Of a stretch of 64,000 bases of DNA, positions 24,011 through 31,707 are shown in pieces. The position numbers were made by a program, and so were the translations under genes. Every line of letters begins with the position of its first letter. The first letter of the stretch is position 1. The stretch is from positions 1-64,000 of the forward strand of contig NZ_CAUZLM010000003.1 in NCBI RefSeq assembly GCF_963580165.1, in the 5' to 3' direction. The notes beneath the pieces are model-generated. The model saw only the letters and a program-made list of their open reading frames with translations, was not told where the DNA came from and did no database searches. The DNA comes from Fructobacillus evanidus. Its GTDB lineage: Bacteria > Bacillota > Bacilli > Lactobacillales > Lactobacillaceae.

Positions 24011-25795
24011 ATGAAACGAACGACTTATGCTGGTTTAGTTGATGAACAATATATCGGCCAAACGGTGACGTTGGCTGGTTGGGTACAAAAGCGCCGTAAC
24101 TTTGGCGACCTGGTCTTTATTGACTTGCGTGACCGTGAGGGAATTGTTCAGTTAACTTTTTCCGCTGCTAACCAGGAAGCCCTTGATGTGGCTCAGAGTG
24201 CCCGTAACGAATACGTTTTGGCGATTGAGGGTGAAGTGGTTGCCCGTGCAGAAGGCCAGGAAAACAAGAAGATTAAGTCTGGTGGCATTGAAGTTAAAGT
24301 AACCAAGGCCGAGGTTCTCGCAGAGGCCAAGACGCCGGTCTTTGATATCGAAGATGGCGTGAATGCTGGGGAAGAATTGAAGCTCCAGTACCGTTACTTG
24401 GACTTGCGCCGTCCAGAAATGCAAAAGAACTTGCGCGTTCGATCAAAAATCATGGCTTCTGCCACGCATTTTATGGACCAAAATGACTTTATCAATATTG
24501 AAACGCCATACTTGGCCAAGTCAACGCCCGAAGGAGCCCGCGATTACCTGGTTCCTTCCCGAGTTTATCCTGGTTCATTCTATGCCTTGCCACAGTCACC
24601 TCAGCTCTTCAAGCAACTCTTGATGGGTGCTGGCTTCGACCGCTACTTCCAAATTGCCCGTTGTTTCCGAGATGAGGACTTGCGTGGTGACCGTCAACCT
24701 GAATTTACGCAGTTGGATATGGAAACTTCTTTCATGTCTGCTGCCGAAATTCAAGAATTGGTGGGTCGTTGGGTTCAGCAAATCATGAAGGACGTTGTGG
24801 ACTTCGACTTAAAGGTTGAAGACATTACACGTTTGACTTGGCAGGAATCAATGAATCGTTTTGGTACTGATAAGCCTGACTTGCGTATTGCCTATGAAAT
24901 TAAGGACTTGTCAGAAACGGTCAAGGATTCTGATTTTGGCGTCTTTGCCAACGCCGTGAAGGATGGTGGGGTTGTCAAGGCCATTGCCGTTCCTGGTGGG
25001 GCAGACCACTATTCTCGTAAGGACATCGACAAGTTGGGCCAGTACATCGAACGCTTCGGTGCTAAGGGCTTGGCCTGGATGAAGGTGACGGACGACGGCT
25101 TGAACGGCCCAATTGCTAAGTTCTTTGCGGACGAAGCTGGTCAAGCCATTTTGGCAGCCAGTGGTGCCAAATCAGGAGACCTTTTGCTCTTCGGTGCAGG
25201 TCGTGCGGATGTTGTTGCTGCTTCATTGGACTACTTGCGTCGCCAAACGGCAACTGATTTGGACTTGGTTGACCAAGAAAACCCTTGGCGCTTTGCCTGG
25301 ATTGTGGACTGGCCATTGTTTGAATACTCAGAAGACTTTGACCGTTGGATTGCGGCCCACCATCCATTCACGATGCCAAACGAAGAAGACTTGCATTACT
25401 TAGATGAAGGCGAAGACCCACACAAGGCCCACGCCCAGTCTTATGACTTGGTCTTGAACGGTTATGAATTGGGCTCTGGTTCTATCCGTATTCACCGAAC
25501 GGATATTCAAGAAAAGATGCTCAAGGCGCTTGGGTTTACGAAGGAATCAGCCAACGAGGCCTTTGGTTTCTTGCTTGAAGGAATGGAATATGGTTTCCCA
25601 CCAATGGGCGGCATTGCCCTGGGCTTGGACCGTTTGGCAATGCTCTTGGCAGGCCAAGATAATATTCGTGAAGTGATTGCCTTCCCGAAGAACTCAAAGG
25701 CTACAGAGCCAATGACGGAAGCACCAACACCGGTTGCTGGTGCGCAATTACTTGAACTTGGTTTGGAAGTGCCAACTTCTGCTGAAAATAAGTAA
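24011..25795 (+). CDS. aspS: Aspartyl-tRNA synthetase
   Basis: A 594-residue bacterial-type class II AspRS that charges tRNA-Asp. It has an N-terminal OB-fold anticodon-binding domain (about 1-105), a catalytic core with motif 2 (FRDEDLRGDRQPEFTQLD), the bacteria-specific GAD insertion (about 290-420) and motif 3 (GIALGLDRLAMLLAG). The GAGGAGG ribosome binding site lies inside the last codons of hisS, so translation is probably coupled. A terminator follows 14 bp downstream. Confidence 0.96.
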   Translation: MKRTTYAGLVDEQYIGQTVTLAGWVQKRRNFGDLVFIDLRDREGIVQLTFSAANQEALDVAQSARNEYVLAIEGEVVARAEGQENKKIKSGGIEVKVTKAEVLAEAKTPVFDIEDGVNAGEELKLQYRYLDLRRPEMQKNLRVRSKIMASATHFMDQNDFINIETPYLAKSTPEGARDYLVPSRVYPGSFYALPQSPQLFKQLLMGAGFDRYFQIARCFRDEDLRGDRQPEFTQLDMETSFMSAAEIQELVGRWVQQIMKDVVDFDLKVEDITRLTWQESMNRFGTDKPDLRIAYEIKDLSETVKDSDFGVFANAVKDGGVVKAIAVPGGADHYSRKDIDKLGQYIERFGAKGLAWMKVTDDGLNGPIAKFFADEAGQAILAASGAKSGDLLLFGAGRADVVAASLDYLRRQTATDLDLVDQENPWRFAWIVDWPLFEYSEDFDRWIAAHHPFTMPNEEDLHYLDEGEDPHKAHAQSYDLVLNGYELGSGSIRIHRTDIQEKMLKALGFTKESANEAFGFLLEGMEYGFPPMGGIALGLDRLAMLLAGQDNIREVIAFPKNSKATEPMTEAPTPVAGAQLLELGLEVPTSAENK

Positions 25796-25808
25796 AAACT
25801 TAACAAAG

Positions 25809-25838
25809 CGGTATCAGACTTGATTTGATACCGTTTTT
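25809..25838 (+). terminator. Terminator of the hisS-aspS operon
   Basis: An 8-bp perfect stem (25809-25816 with 25826-25833) with a 9-nt loop is followed by TTTTT. Confidence 0.85.
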
Positions 25839-25882
25839 ACTGATTTTTTGATTAAAATTGTCTGTTTTTTATAAAATTACTC

Positions 25883-26017
25883 TTCAAATATTTTCTAATC
25901 TTGTTAAAATATATGTATCGAACGGCGGATTTGCGTCGTTAGGCTAAGGACCAGGCTTTTAAGTTGGTCAAAAGGGTTAGGGATTAAGGATTGGTCGGAC
26001 CGTCCTTAGTTAACCTA
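25883..26017 (+). promoter_or_regulatory. Promoter and structured leader of the YitT-family gene
   Basis: A possible promoter is TTCAAA (25883-25888), 16 bp, then TAAAAT (25905-25910). The transcript would begin with about 110 nt of foldable leader. CTAAGGAC (25944-25951) can pair with GTCCTTAG (26002-26009), extended by TAGG with CCTA (25940-25943 with 26014-26017). TAAGGA (25985-25990) can instead pair with the same TCCTTA. It matches no leader class I know. Confidence 0.4.
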
Positions 26018-26027
26018 GCAAAACACA

Positions 26028-26894
26028 ATGATACGGAAAATAGGAAAAAATCTCGATCACTACTACTTCCATCAGGTCGTGGGAGCATTCTTTTATGCCA
26101 TTATGCTATCGCTGGCGTTGAATTACTTCTGGCTGCCTGGGCACGTCTATTCGTCTGGTTTTACCGGCTTAGCTCAATTGGTTGACACGTTAACTGGCGG
26201 AAAAATTAATGTTGCCTGGGCGATTGCTCTGGTGAACATGCCACTTTTGCTTTTGGCTTGGTTTACCTTGTCGAAACGCTTTGCCATCTTTACGGCGATG
26301 GCGGTTTTGCTTTCGGCGGCCTTTGTGCCTCTGTTTGCGACAAAAACAGTGCTGACGCCGGACCCTTTGATTAACGCTATCTTTGGTGGTGGGATTAACG
26401 GAATGGCTGTTGGAACTGCCTTGCGCTGTGGTGTTGGTACCGGTGGACTGGATATCATTGGAATGGAATTAAAGCATCAATTCCGGATGAAGGTTGGCTC
26501 AGTCAACTTGGCCTTTAATGCCTTGATTATGGTTGGGGCTGGTTTGACCTATGGTTGGCAATACGCCCTTTATTCCATCATCGGTGTGGTTGTTTCGGCA
26601 CACTTTATTGATTTGTTCTATACTCACCAACAACAAATTCAAGAAATGATTGTGACGAATAAGCCAGAAGAAATGACGGACACGATTCAAAACAAGATGC
26701 GTCGTGGTGTCACGATTATCGATTCCGCTCACGGTGGCTACACTGGTCGTGACCGGTCAATCTTGCTAACAGTGGTAACCCAGCACGAGTTGCCGGAATT
26801 ACGTCATGCTATCAAGGAAGTTGATCCAAATGCCTTTTACTCTGAGTCAAAGGTTGAGCATACGGGTGGTCGCTTCTACGAACCGGAACCATAA
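26028..26894 (+). CDS. YitT family membrane protein (DUF161/DUF2179)
   Basis: A 288-residue protein of the YitT family. Its function is unknown, though it is often described as a putative transporter. It has about five hydrophobic helices in residues 15-200, including the conserved glycine-rich segments FGGGINGMAVG and RCGVGTGGLDIIG. A cytosolic C-terminal DUF2179 domain (about 205-285) carries GVTIIDSAHGGYTG and ends in HTGGRF. The ATG at 26028 lacks an obvious Shine-Dalgarno sequence (it is preceded by AGCAAAACACA). That is unusual for this window and may relate to the structured leader. It is a single-gene unit with its own terminator. Confidence 0.85.
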   Translation: MIRKIGKNLDHYYFHQVVGAFFYAIMLSLALNYFWLPGHVYSSGFTGLAQLVDTLTGGKINVAWAIALVNMPLLLLAWFTLSKRFAIFTAMAVLLSAAFVPLFATKTVLTPDPLINAIFGGGINGMAVGTALRCGVGTGGLDIIGMELKHQFRMKVGSVNLAFNALIMVGAGLTYGWQYALYSIIGVVVSAHFIDLFYTHQQQIQEMIVTNKPEEMTDTIQNKMRRGVTIIDSAHGGYTGRDRSILLTVVTQHELPELRHAIKEVDPNAFYSESKVEHTGGRFYEPEP

Positions 26895-26910
26895 AAAATT
26901 TAACAAAGCA

Positions 26911-26950
26911 AAAGCGCCTCGATTTGGTAAAAAATCGAGACGCTTTTTTT
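26911..26950. terminator. Terminator after the YitT-family gene
   Basis: A 15-bp stem with one mismatch (26911-26925 with 26932-26946) and a 6-nt loop runs into a T tract ending at 26950. The A-rich left side could also help stop the convergent GNAT gene. Confidence 0.85.
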
Positions 26951-27010
26951 GAACCTTTGAAGCGGTTAAAGGAATCTGATAAATTAAAAATCAACACCAG
27001 GGGAATTTTT

Positions 27011-27460
27011 TTACTTTGCTTCACGGTGCATCGTGACATGGGGCGTTCCTTCAAAGATAAAGGGCTGGCCGATAGCCGTAAAGCCAAATTTTTCATAAAA
27101 ACCAACAACCTGTTCCTGTGATTCAATTTCGATGGTTTGAGTTGGCCAATTTTCCTGACAAACAGCTAAAATTTGAGTCATTAACTGGTTGCCAAGACCG
27201 GTACCGCGGGCCTCTGAAGCCGTTACGACACGGCCAAAGGTGACGTGGTCGCCATTTTCAAAAATGCGAGCATAGGCGAGGGCGGGCTGTTTTACGTTTT
27301 CTTGGTAAAAAACATGAATGGCTTTTGGATCGTTTTCGTCTAGTTCATGGTAAATGCGGTTTTGCTCGACAACAAAGGTATCGATACGAAGTTTGAGCGT
27401 CTGATAGAATTCATCGGCGGTTAGGTTGTCCATAGTCTTTTTTTGCCACATTGGTCTCAT
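27011..27460 (-). CDS. GNAT N-acetyltransferase, ElaA-like
   Basis: A 149-residue acetyl-CoA-dependent acyltransferase of the ElaA subgroup. It shows the subgroup motif LRIDTFVVEQN (about residues 23-33) and the ELDENDPKAIHV segment. The acetyl-CoA loop is ARGTGLG (about residues 84-90), and the C-terminal strand contains VGFYEKFGF. The acceptor substrate is unknown. AGAAAGAAG precedes the ATG on the minus strand. The start region overlaps the promoter region of the divergent MarR gene, so the two may be jointly controlled. Confidence 0.8.
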   Translation of the reverse strand: MRPMWQKKTMDNLTADEFYQTLKLRIDTFVVEQNRIYHELDENDPKAIHVFYQENVKQPALAYARIFENGDHVTFGRVVTASEARGTGLGNQLMTQILAVCQENWPTQTIEIESQEQVVGFYEKFGFTAIGQPFIFEGTPHVTMHREAK

Positions 27461-27478
27461 CTTCTTTCTTTTTTCCTG

Positions 27479-27501
27479 TATAATGATGTTGCATATGCAA
27501 C
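27479..27501 (+). promoter_or_regulatory. Promoter -10 and MarR operator
   Basis: A perfect -10 TATAAT (27479-27484) is followed 3 bp later by the perfect palindrome GTTGCATATGCAAC (27488-27501). A nearly identical palindrome lies after the MarR gene at 27964-27977. This placement suggests autorepression. Confidence 0.7.
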
Positions 27502-27527
27502 TGTTGCGCGTAAAAGGGAGCTTGTCT

Positions 27528-27938
27528 GTGATTGAATTAGAAGTGTTTCGTCAAATGGGTTCGATTTCACGACGGGCCACCAAGGAGATGAACCTGGCTG
27601 CCAGTCAGTACCAATTAGAAAACAATCTGTTTTTGTATTTGATTCGCATTGTGGAGCACGAGGGCCTGACCCAGTCTGATTTGGCGGAATTAATCCAGGT
27701 TGATAAGACGACGCTCAGTCGGGCCTTGAAAAAACTGGATGACCGAGGTTATATTGATAAAGTAACGGATGCTCAAAATAAAAATTATAAGCAACTCTAC
27801 CCGACGCAAAAGGCGCGTGGCCGCTACGAGGTTCTAGCCAAACTGGAGCGGCAGTATATTAAGGAACGGCTAGCGACCTTATCCGGGGCTGAGTTAGCTA
27901 GTTTGAACAAAATACTCAACAAAATTTTGCACAGTTAA
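27528..27938 (+). CDS. MarR family transcriptional regulator
   Basis: A winged-helix regulator of about 136 residues with the MarR layout: an N-terminal dimerisation helix, the helix-turn-helix GLTQSDLAELIQVDKTTLSRAL, and the wing DDRGYIDKVTDAQNKN. The frame is open from 27426, but the GTG at 27528 is chosen because AAGGGAG lies 7 nt upstream and the longer version would start before the promoter. Matching palindromes flank the gene (27488-27501 and 27964-27977). It therefore probably represses itself and the downstream YczE-like gene, which is now broken. Confidence 0.85.
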   Translation: MIELEVFRQMGSISRRATKEMNLAASQYQLENNLFLYLIRIVEHEGLTQSDLAELIQVDKTTLSRALKKLDDRGYIDKVTDAQNKNYKQLYPTQKARGRYEVLAKLERQYIKERLATLSGAELASLNKILNKILHS

Positions 27939-27960
27939 GCTGTGCTTTATTTTAACAGGT

Positions 27961-27980
27961 ACAGTTGCAAATGCAACTGT
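27961..27980 (+). promoter_or_regulatory. Second MarR operator
   Basis: The palindrome ACAGTTGCAAATGCAACTGT shares the core GTTGCA-A/T-ATGCAAC with the operator upstream of the MarR gene. It sits 24 bp before the start of the YczE-like pseudogene. Confidence 0.65.
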
Positions 27981-28003
27981 ACGAATAAAAACGGGAGATG
28001 CTT

Positions 28004-28313
28004 TTGGAAAATAATCATATTCGAACGCGACTAATGTTCTTTTTACTGGGTTTGGTGCTGGTTGCCTTTGGTAACACACTCTCAATTATTTCAACTGCCG
28101 GCAATGGCCTGTGGACCGCAGCGGCATTTTGCTTGGGCGCAACTGGTGGCCTTTGTACCGCCTGTGATTCTGATTGCAGCGACAACAGTTCATTTACACA
28201 CGGTTGTTGGTGTCCAGGCCGGTACACTTTTTTCCTTGGTCTGCAACGGGCCGCTAATTGCTTCTTTTAACAAACAGGTTTGTCCTTTTTTGCGGTTAAA
28301 TTCACCATTATAA
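28004..28313 (+). pseudogene. Broken YczE-like membrane protein gene
   Basis: The first frame starts at a TTG at 28004 with GGGAG 6 nt upstream (an ATG at 27998 is in the same frame). It encodes a YczE-like N-terminus with RLMFFLLGLVLVAFGN. Near 28130 the similarity moves to another frame, which encodes a plausible C-terminus containing VQAGTLFSLVCNGPLIASF and ends at 28313. Together they cover only about 100 residues, whereas YczE proteins have about 200. The gene has therefore lost an internal segment and its frame. Its MarR regulator and operators are still intact. Confidence 0.65.
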
Positions 28314-28459
28314 GCAGAACTTTCACGGTTGTTTTGTATTAAAAAATCAGACTGCGCAGGCATAGCAGTTGCTTCTTTTAAAGATGAGGGGGCCTGTGTC
28401 ACTTTTCACGAAAGGCGGTACAATGAAATTAAGAAAATAAAATAGAAGGAGGAAATTCA

Positions 28460-29674
28460 ATGCCAAACACGCAAAGTCGTTGGGACCCAAATACCCGTCA
28501 TCATCGATTTTGGATTCTAGCGGTGTCATTAAGTATTGCGACTAGTAAGGGAATTGCACCAGCTTTACCAGCCTTACAGAAAGCTTTTTCTAATTATCCA
28601 GCAACGATGGTCAATTTATTGGCGACCATCCCACAAATCCCGGCGTTAGTAGTGCTGTTGTTTTCTGGTCAGCTAGCCAATCGTTTTGGCATTAAGAAAG
28701 TGATTAGCACCGGGATTCTTTTGATGGCCGTGACGGGTATTTTGCCAAGTGTGTTAACAAACTTTTGGCTGATTTTTGCAACTCGACTGCTTTTCGGAGT
28801 CGGCATTGGCCTGGTCAATTCATTAGCAATCACCTTAATTGACTTCGTTTATGAGGGCGAGGACCAGGCTCAGATGTTGGGCAACCGGTCCGCCTTTGAA
28901 CCGATTGGCCTTACTTTAGTCAACTTGAGCGTGGGTGCCTTGCTAGCTGTTTCTTGGCAGGTTTCCTTCTTGGCCTATGCCTTATTATTCATTGTTTGGT
29001 GGGGCTTTATTCAAGTTGTCCCCGAATACCAGCCACGACAAAAATCAGCTAACGCTGACGCTGCCCAGGTCACCAAGCATGAACAGCCAAAATACTTATT
29101 ACCAATCATTGGTTCCGCCATCTATTGTGGTCTGTTAACGGTTGGGATGTCAATCGTTAATGTGTACACACCATACCTAGTTTTGGCGCACCATCTTGGT
29201 GGAAGTATGACATCTTCAGTAATTATTACGGTTTATACACTAACTTCGATGGTGATGGGTTTCCTTTTTGGTACTTTTTTTCACTTTTTGCACCGCTATA
29301 TTTTTTTATTCGGTCTTTTTTTCATGGGTGTGGGCGCAGTTTTCTTTTATTCGGCGCGTGGTCTAACGACGCTGACTTTGTCTGTAATTGTGGTTGGACT
29401 ATCATATCCTATGGCGGGGACTTACTTATTTGATACCATTGCCAACCGGATTCCGCAAAGAATGGCGGGTTTGGCGAATTCGATTTTGTTGGTTGGCTGT
29501 AACGCCGGAACTGCTTTGGCGCCAGCCATCGTGTCTGCCTTGAACGTCATTGGTCCAAAATCAGCTCTGGATGGGGGCATCCGTCTGTACGGTGAATTGA
29601 TGTTTGCCTTAATGCTGTTAACGGCTTTGCTGATGTGGTGGTCACGAAAGAAGGGCGTACGGAAAAGCAGTTAA
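28460..29674 (+). CDS. Major facilitator superfamily transporter
   Basis: A 404-residue proton-coupled membrane transporter with about twelve helices in two halves. The first half has the loop motif GQLANRFGIKKVIS (about residues 74-87), a form of the MFS motif A, and FATRLLFGVGIGLVNS in helix 4. A hydrophilic central loop lies at about residues 190-210. It resembles the drug-efflux or small-solute MFS groups, but no substrate can be named. AAGGAGG lies 9 nt before the ATG and a possible -10 (TACAAT) at about 28421. The last codons are the first copy of a 56-bp tandem repeat that continues beyond the stop. Confidence 0.85.
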   Translation: MPNTQSRWDPNTRHHRFWILAVSLSIATSKGIAPALPALQKAFSNYPATMVNLLATIPQIPALVVLLFSGQLANRFGIKKVISTGILLMAVTGILPSVLTNFWLIFATRLLFGVGIGLVNSLAITLIDFVYEGEDQAQMLGNRSAFEPIGLTLVNLSVGALLAVSWQVSFLAYALLFIVWWGFIQVVPEYQPRQKSANADAAQVTKHEQPKYLLPIIGSAIYCGLLTVGMSIVNVYTPYLVLAHHLGGSMTSSVIITVYTLTSMVMGFLFGTFFHFLHRYIFLFGLFFMGVGAVFFYSARGLTTLTLSVIVVGLSYPMAGTYLFDTIANRIPQRMAGLANSILLVGCNAGTALAPAIVSALNVIGPKSALDGGIRLYGELMFALMLLTALLMWWSRKKGVRKSS

Positions 29675-29811
29675 GGGCTGTCAAGATTATCTGGTGGTCA
29701 CGAAAGAAGGGCGTATGGAAAAACGGCTAAAAGCTGTCAAGATAATTTGGTGGTCGCGAAAGATCCGGTGCCCGCAAAAGCCGGCTAAGGCCTGTTAAAG
29801 TGATGTGGTGG
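29636..29811 (+). repeat. 56-bp tandem repeat derived from the MFS gene 3' end
   Basis: TGGTGGTC followed by ACGAAAG or GCGAAAG starts at 29636, 29692 and 29748 (period 56), and a decayed fourth start TGGTGGCCG lies at 29806 (period 58). The first copy contains the last codons and stop codon of the MFS gene. The others are non-coding and increasingly diverged. They fill most of the gap up to the rpsU promoter. Confidence 0.8.
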
Positions 29812-29868
29812 CCGAGAGTATACTTTTTGCCACAGCGGCCAATCCTGATTTTTATTATCAAAAAGTAG

Positions 29869-29897
29869 TTGACTTTCTTGCTTAGAATTGAGATAAT
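29869..29897 (+). promoter_or_regulatory. rpsU promoter
   Basis: TTGACT (29869-29874), a 17-bp spacer and GATAAT (29892-29897) lie about 65 bp before the rpsU start codon. Confidence 0.75.
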
Positions 29898-29962
29898 ATA
29901 TAGGTCTTTAATGCATATCGTTTAACATACGAAGTAAAATGCGAGGAAGGAGGGGGATCGAC

Positions 29963-30151
29963 ATGGCAAAGGTTATTGTACGCAAGAACGAATCTTTGGA
30001 TGACGCATTGCGCCGCTTCAAGCGTGGTGTTTCAAAGGACGGTACTCTCCAAGAATACCGCAAGCGCGAATTCTATGTAAAGCCTTCAGTTGAACGCAAG
30101 TTGAAGTCTGAAGCTGCACGTAAGCGCAACAAGAAGAAGAAGAACCGTTAA
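29963..30151 (+). CDS. rpsU: 30S ribosomal protein S21
   Basis: A 62-residue basic ribosomal protein that binds the small subunit near the 3' end of 16S rRNA. It shows the typical start MAKVIVRKNESLDDALRRFK, the EYRKREFYVKPS segment and a Lys/Arg-rich tail. The frame opens at 29939, but the ATG at 29963 directly follows GGAAGGAGGGG and matches the family start. It has its own promoter and terminator. Confidence 0.96.
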   Translation: MAKVIVRKNESLDDALRRFKRGVSKDGTLQEYRKREFYVKPSVERKLKSEAARKRNKKKKNR

Positions 30152-30158
30152 TTCGGCC

Positions 30159-30187
30159 AAAAAACGTCGCTTTGGTGGCGTTTTTTA
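30159..30187 (+). terminator. rpsU terminator
   Basis: A 12-bp stem (30159-30170 with 30175-30186, two G-T pairs) with loop TTTG is followed by a T tract. Confidence 0.85.
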
Positions 30188-30244
30188 TTTGGTCTCGTGG
30201 TAGACTATTAGATAAGTAGTAATCTCACACTAAGGAGAAGATTG

Positions 30245-30691
30245 ATGAGCTTATTAGAACAGGTTCAAGCGGATATGAAAGAGGCAATGAAGGCCAAGGA
30301 TAAGCAAACCCTTGCCGTTGTTCGCCAAATCAAATCAGCGGTCATGAACGAACAGATTAACTTGGGTCACGACTTGACGGAAGAAGAAGAATTGGCCGTC
30401 TTGGCGCGCGAAGTAAAGCAACGCAAAGACTCAATTGCTGAATTTAAGGCTGGGAACCGTGATGACTTAGCCGAAGCTACCCAAGGTGAATTGGATGTGT
30501 TGGCCAAATATTTGCCAGCACAATTGTCAGAAGACGAAATTAAGCAAATCGTTCAAGAAGCCATCCAAAAGACTGGTGCAACTGGACCAGCCGATATGGG
30601 GAAGGTCATGGGCATGGTTTCAGGTCAAACCAAGGGTCGGGCAGACGGCAAGTTTGTCGCTGACCAAGTAAAGGCCGCTTTGGCCAAGTAA
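30245..30691 (+). CDS. yqeY: GatB/YqeY domain protein
   Basis: A 148-residue cytosolic all-helical protein with the YqeY fold, related to the tail of the amidotransferase subunit GatB that contacts tRNA. Its exact role is not established. Typical segments are EEELAVLAREVKQRKDSI, LDVLAKYLPAQLSEDE and DMGKVMGMV near the C-terminus. The ATG at 30245 is preferred to the TTG at 30242 because GGAG lies 8 nt before it. It follows rpsU, as in many Firmicutes, though a terminator lies between them. Confidence 0.93.
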   Translation: MSLLEQVQADMKEAMKAKDKQTLAVVRQIKSAVMNEQINLGHDLTEEEELAVLAREVKQRKDSIAEFKAGNRDDLAEATQGELDVLAKYLPAQLSEDEIKQIVQEAIQKTGATGPADMGKVMGMVSGQTKGRADGKFVADQVKAALAK

Positions 30692-30819
30692 AGTTGGTTT
30701 TCAAAACCAATATGTCAAAAAAGCAATTCTGTTGATTATCAGTAATCAGCCGGGTTGCATACATAAAAGTAACTACTGGTAGCTGATTTGTTTGGTTACC
30801 TGCATGAAAAGGATAAAGA

Positions 30820-31704
30820 ATGGATACAACACTAGGACAAGTCATTAAGGCATCAGTGACCGATGAAAACAGTCAATACTTTTTTGCTCAAGTCGATGGG
30901 GTGACCTATGAAATTGATAAGAGTGAACTCGAGAAGCCTTTGAAGGTTGGCGGTTTTGTAACCGGTTTTGCCTATCAAAATGAGGGCCACCGACTCCAGA
31001 TTACTAAGACGATTCCTGCTGTTCAAAAGGATCAGTACGCATGGGGAACGGTTGTGAATGCCCGTCATGATTTAGGGGTGTTCGTGAACATCGGTTTGCC
31101 TAACAAAGATTTGGTCGTTTCATTAGATGATTTGCCAACAATTAAAGACCTTTGGCCAAAGACTGGGGATCGCCTTTTATTAGCCATCAAGGAAGATAAC
31201 AAGGGTCGTTTGTGGGGAAAATTAGCCCAACAAGATATTATCCAAGCGGTTTTTCGCCAAGCAAAGCTGGGTGCTGGCATTAACAAGGGTGACCAGGTGG
31301 AAGCTACGGTTTACCGCAACAAGTTGGTTGGAACCCTGGTTTTGACTGCTGATTACCAACTTGGCTTCATTCACCCTTCACAGCGTGAACAAGAACCACG
31401 CTTGGGCGAGGTGGTAAAGGCTCGTGTCTTGGGTGTTAACGATCGCGGAATCGTTAATCTATCGCTGAAGCCCCTGGCCTATAAGTTGATGGATGACGAT
31501 GCTTCATTCTTGCTGATTCAGCTGCAACGTAAGGCCGACCACTTCTTACCATTTAACGATAAGTCCGATCCAGAAGCGATTAAAGCTCAATTCGGCTTTT
31601 CAAAGTCACAGTTCAAGCGGGCTTTGGGTCGCTTGTACAAGGAACGGTTGATTACCCAAGTCGACGGCGGCATCCAGTTGACTGAGGCCGGCCAGAAGGA
31701 TTAG
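30820..31704 (+). CDS. cvfB: CvfB-like S1 RNA-binding protein
   Basis: A 294-residue RNA-binding protein of the CvfB/YitL family, described in staphylococci as a regulator of virulence gene expression. The order is an N-terminal S1-like segment (about 1-65), S1 domains at about 72-135 and 150-215 (the latter with GFIHPSQ), and a C-terminal winged helix (about 225-290) with LGRLYKERLI. AAAAGGATAAAG precedes the ATG. It ends 3 bp before xerD, suggesting one transcript. The 128-bp gap upstream contains a small hairpin (TTGGTTTT with AAAACCAA) but no convincing promoter. Confidence 0.9.
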   Translation: MDTTLGQVIKASVTDENSQYFFAQVDGVTYEIDKSELEKPLKVGGFVTGFAYQNEGHRLQITKTIPAVQKDQYAWGTVVNARHDLGVFVNIGLPNKDLVVSLDDLPTIKDLWPKTGDRLLLAIKEDNKGRLWGKLAQQDIIQAVFRQAKLGAGINKGDQVEATVYRNKLVGTLVLTADYQLGFIHPSQREQEPRLGEVVKARVLGVNDRGIVNLSLKPLAYKLMDDDASFLLIQLQRKADHFLPFNDKSDPEAIKAQFGFSKSQFKRALGRLYKERLITQVDGGIQLTEAGQKD

Positions 31705-31707
31705 TCA

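Noticed and set aside
25991..26185. Short frame (TTG start, 64 codons) with AAGGA just upstream in the YitT leader
   Set aside because: It runs mostly inside the YitT gene in another frame. A short regulatory leader peptide cannot be excluded but is not supported by anything else.
29636..29811. Possible CRISPR-like direct repeats
   Set aside because: Units are contiguous 56-bp tandems without unique spacers, start inside a gene and decay. No cas genes are nearby.
30693..30711. Hairpin TTGGTTTT/AAAACCAA after yqeY as a terminator
   Set aside because: Single-base loop and no T tract on the coding strand.
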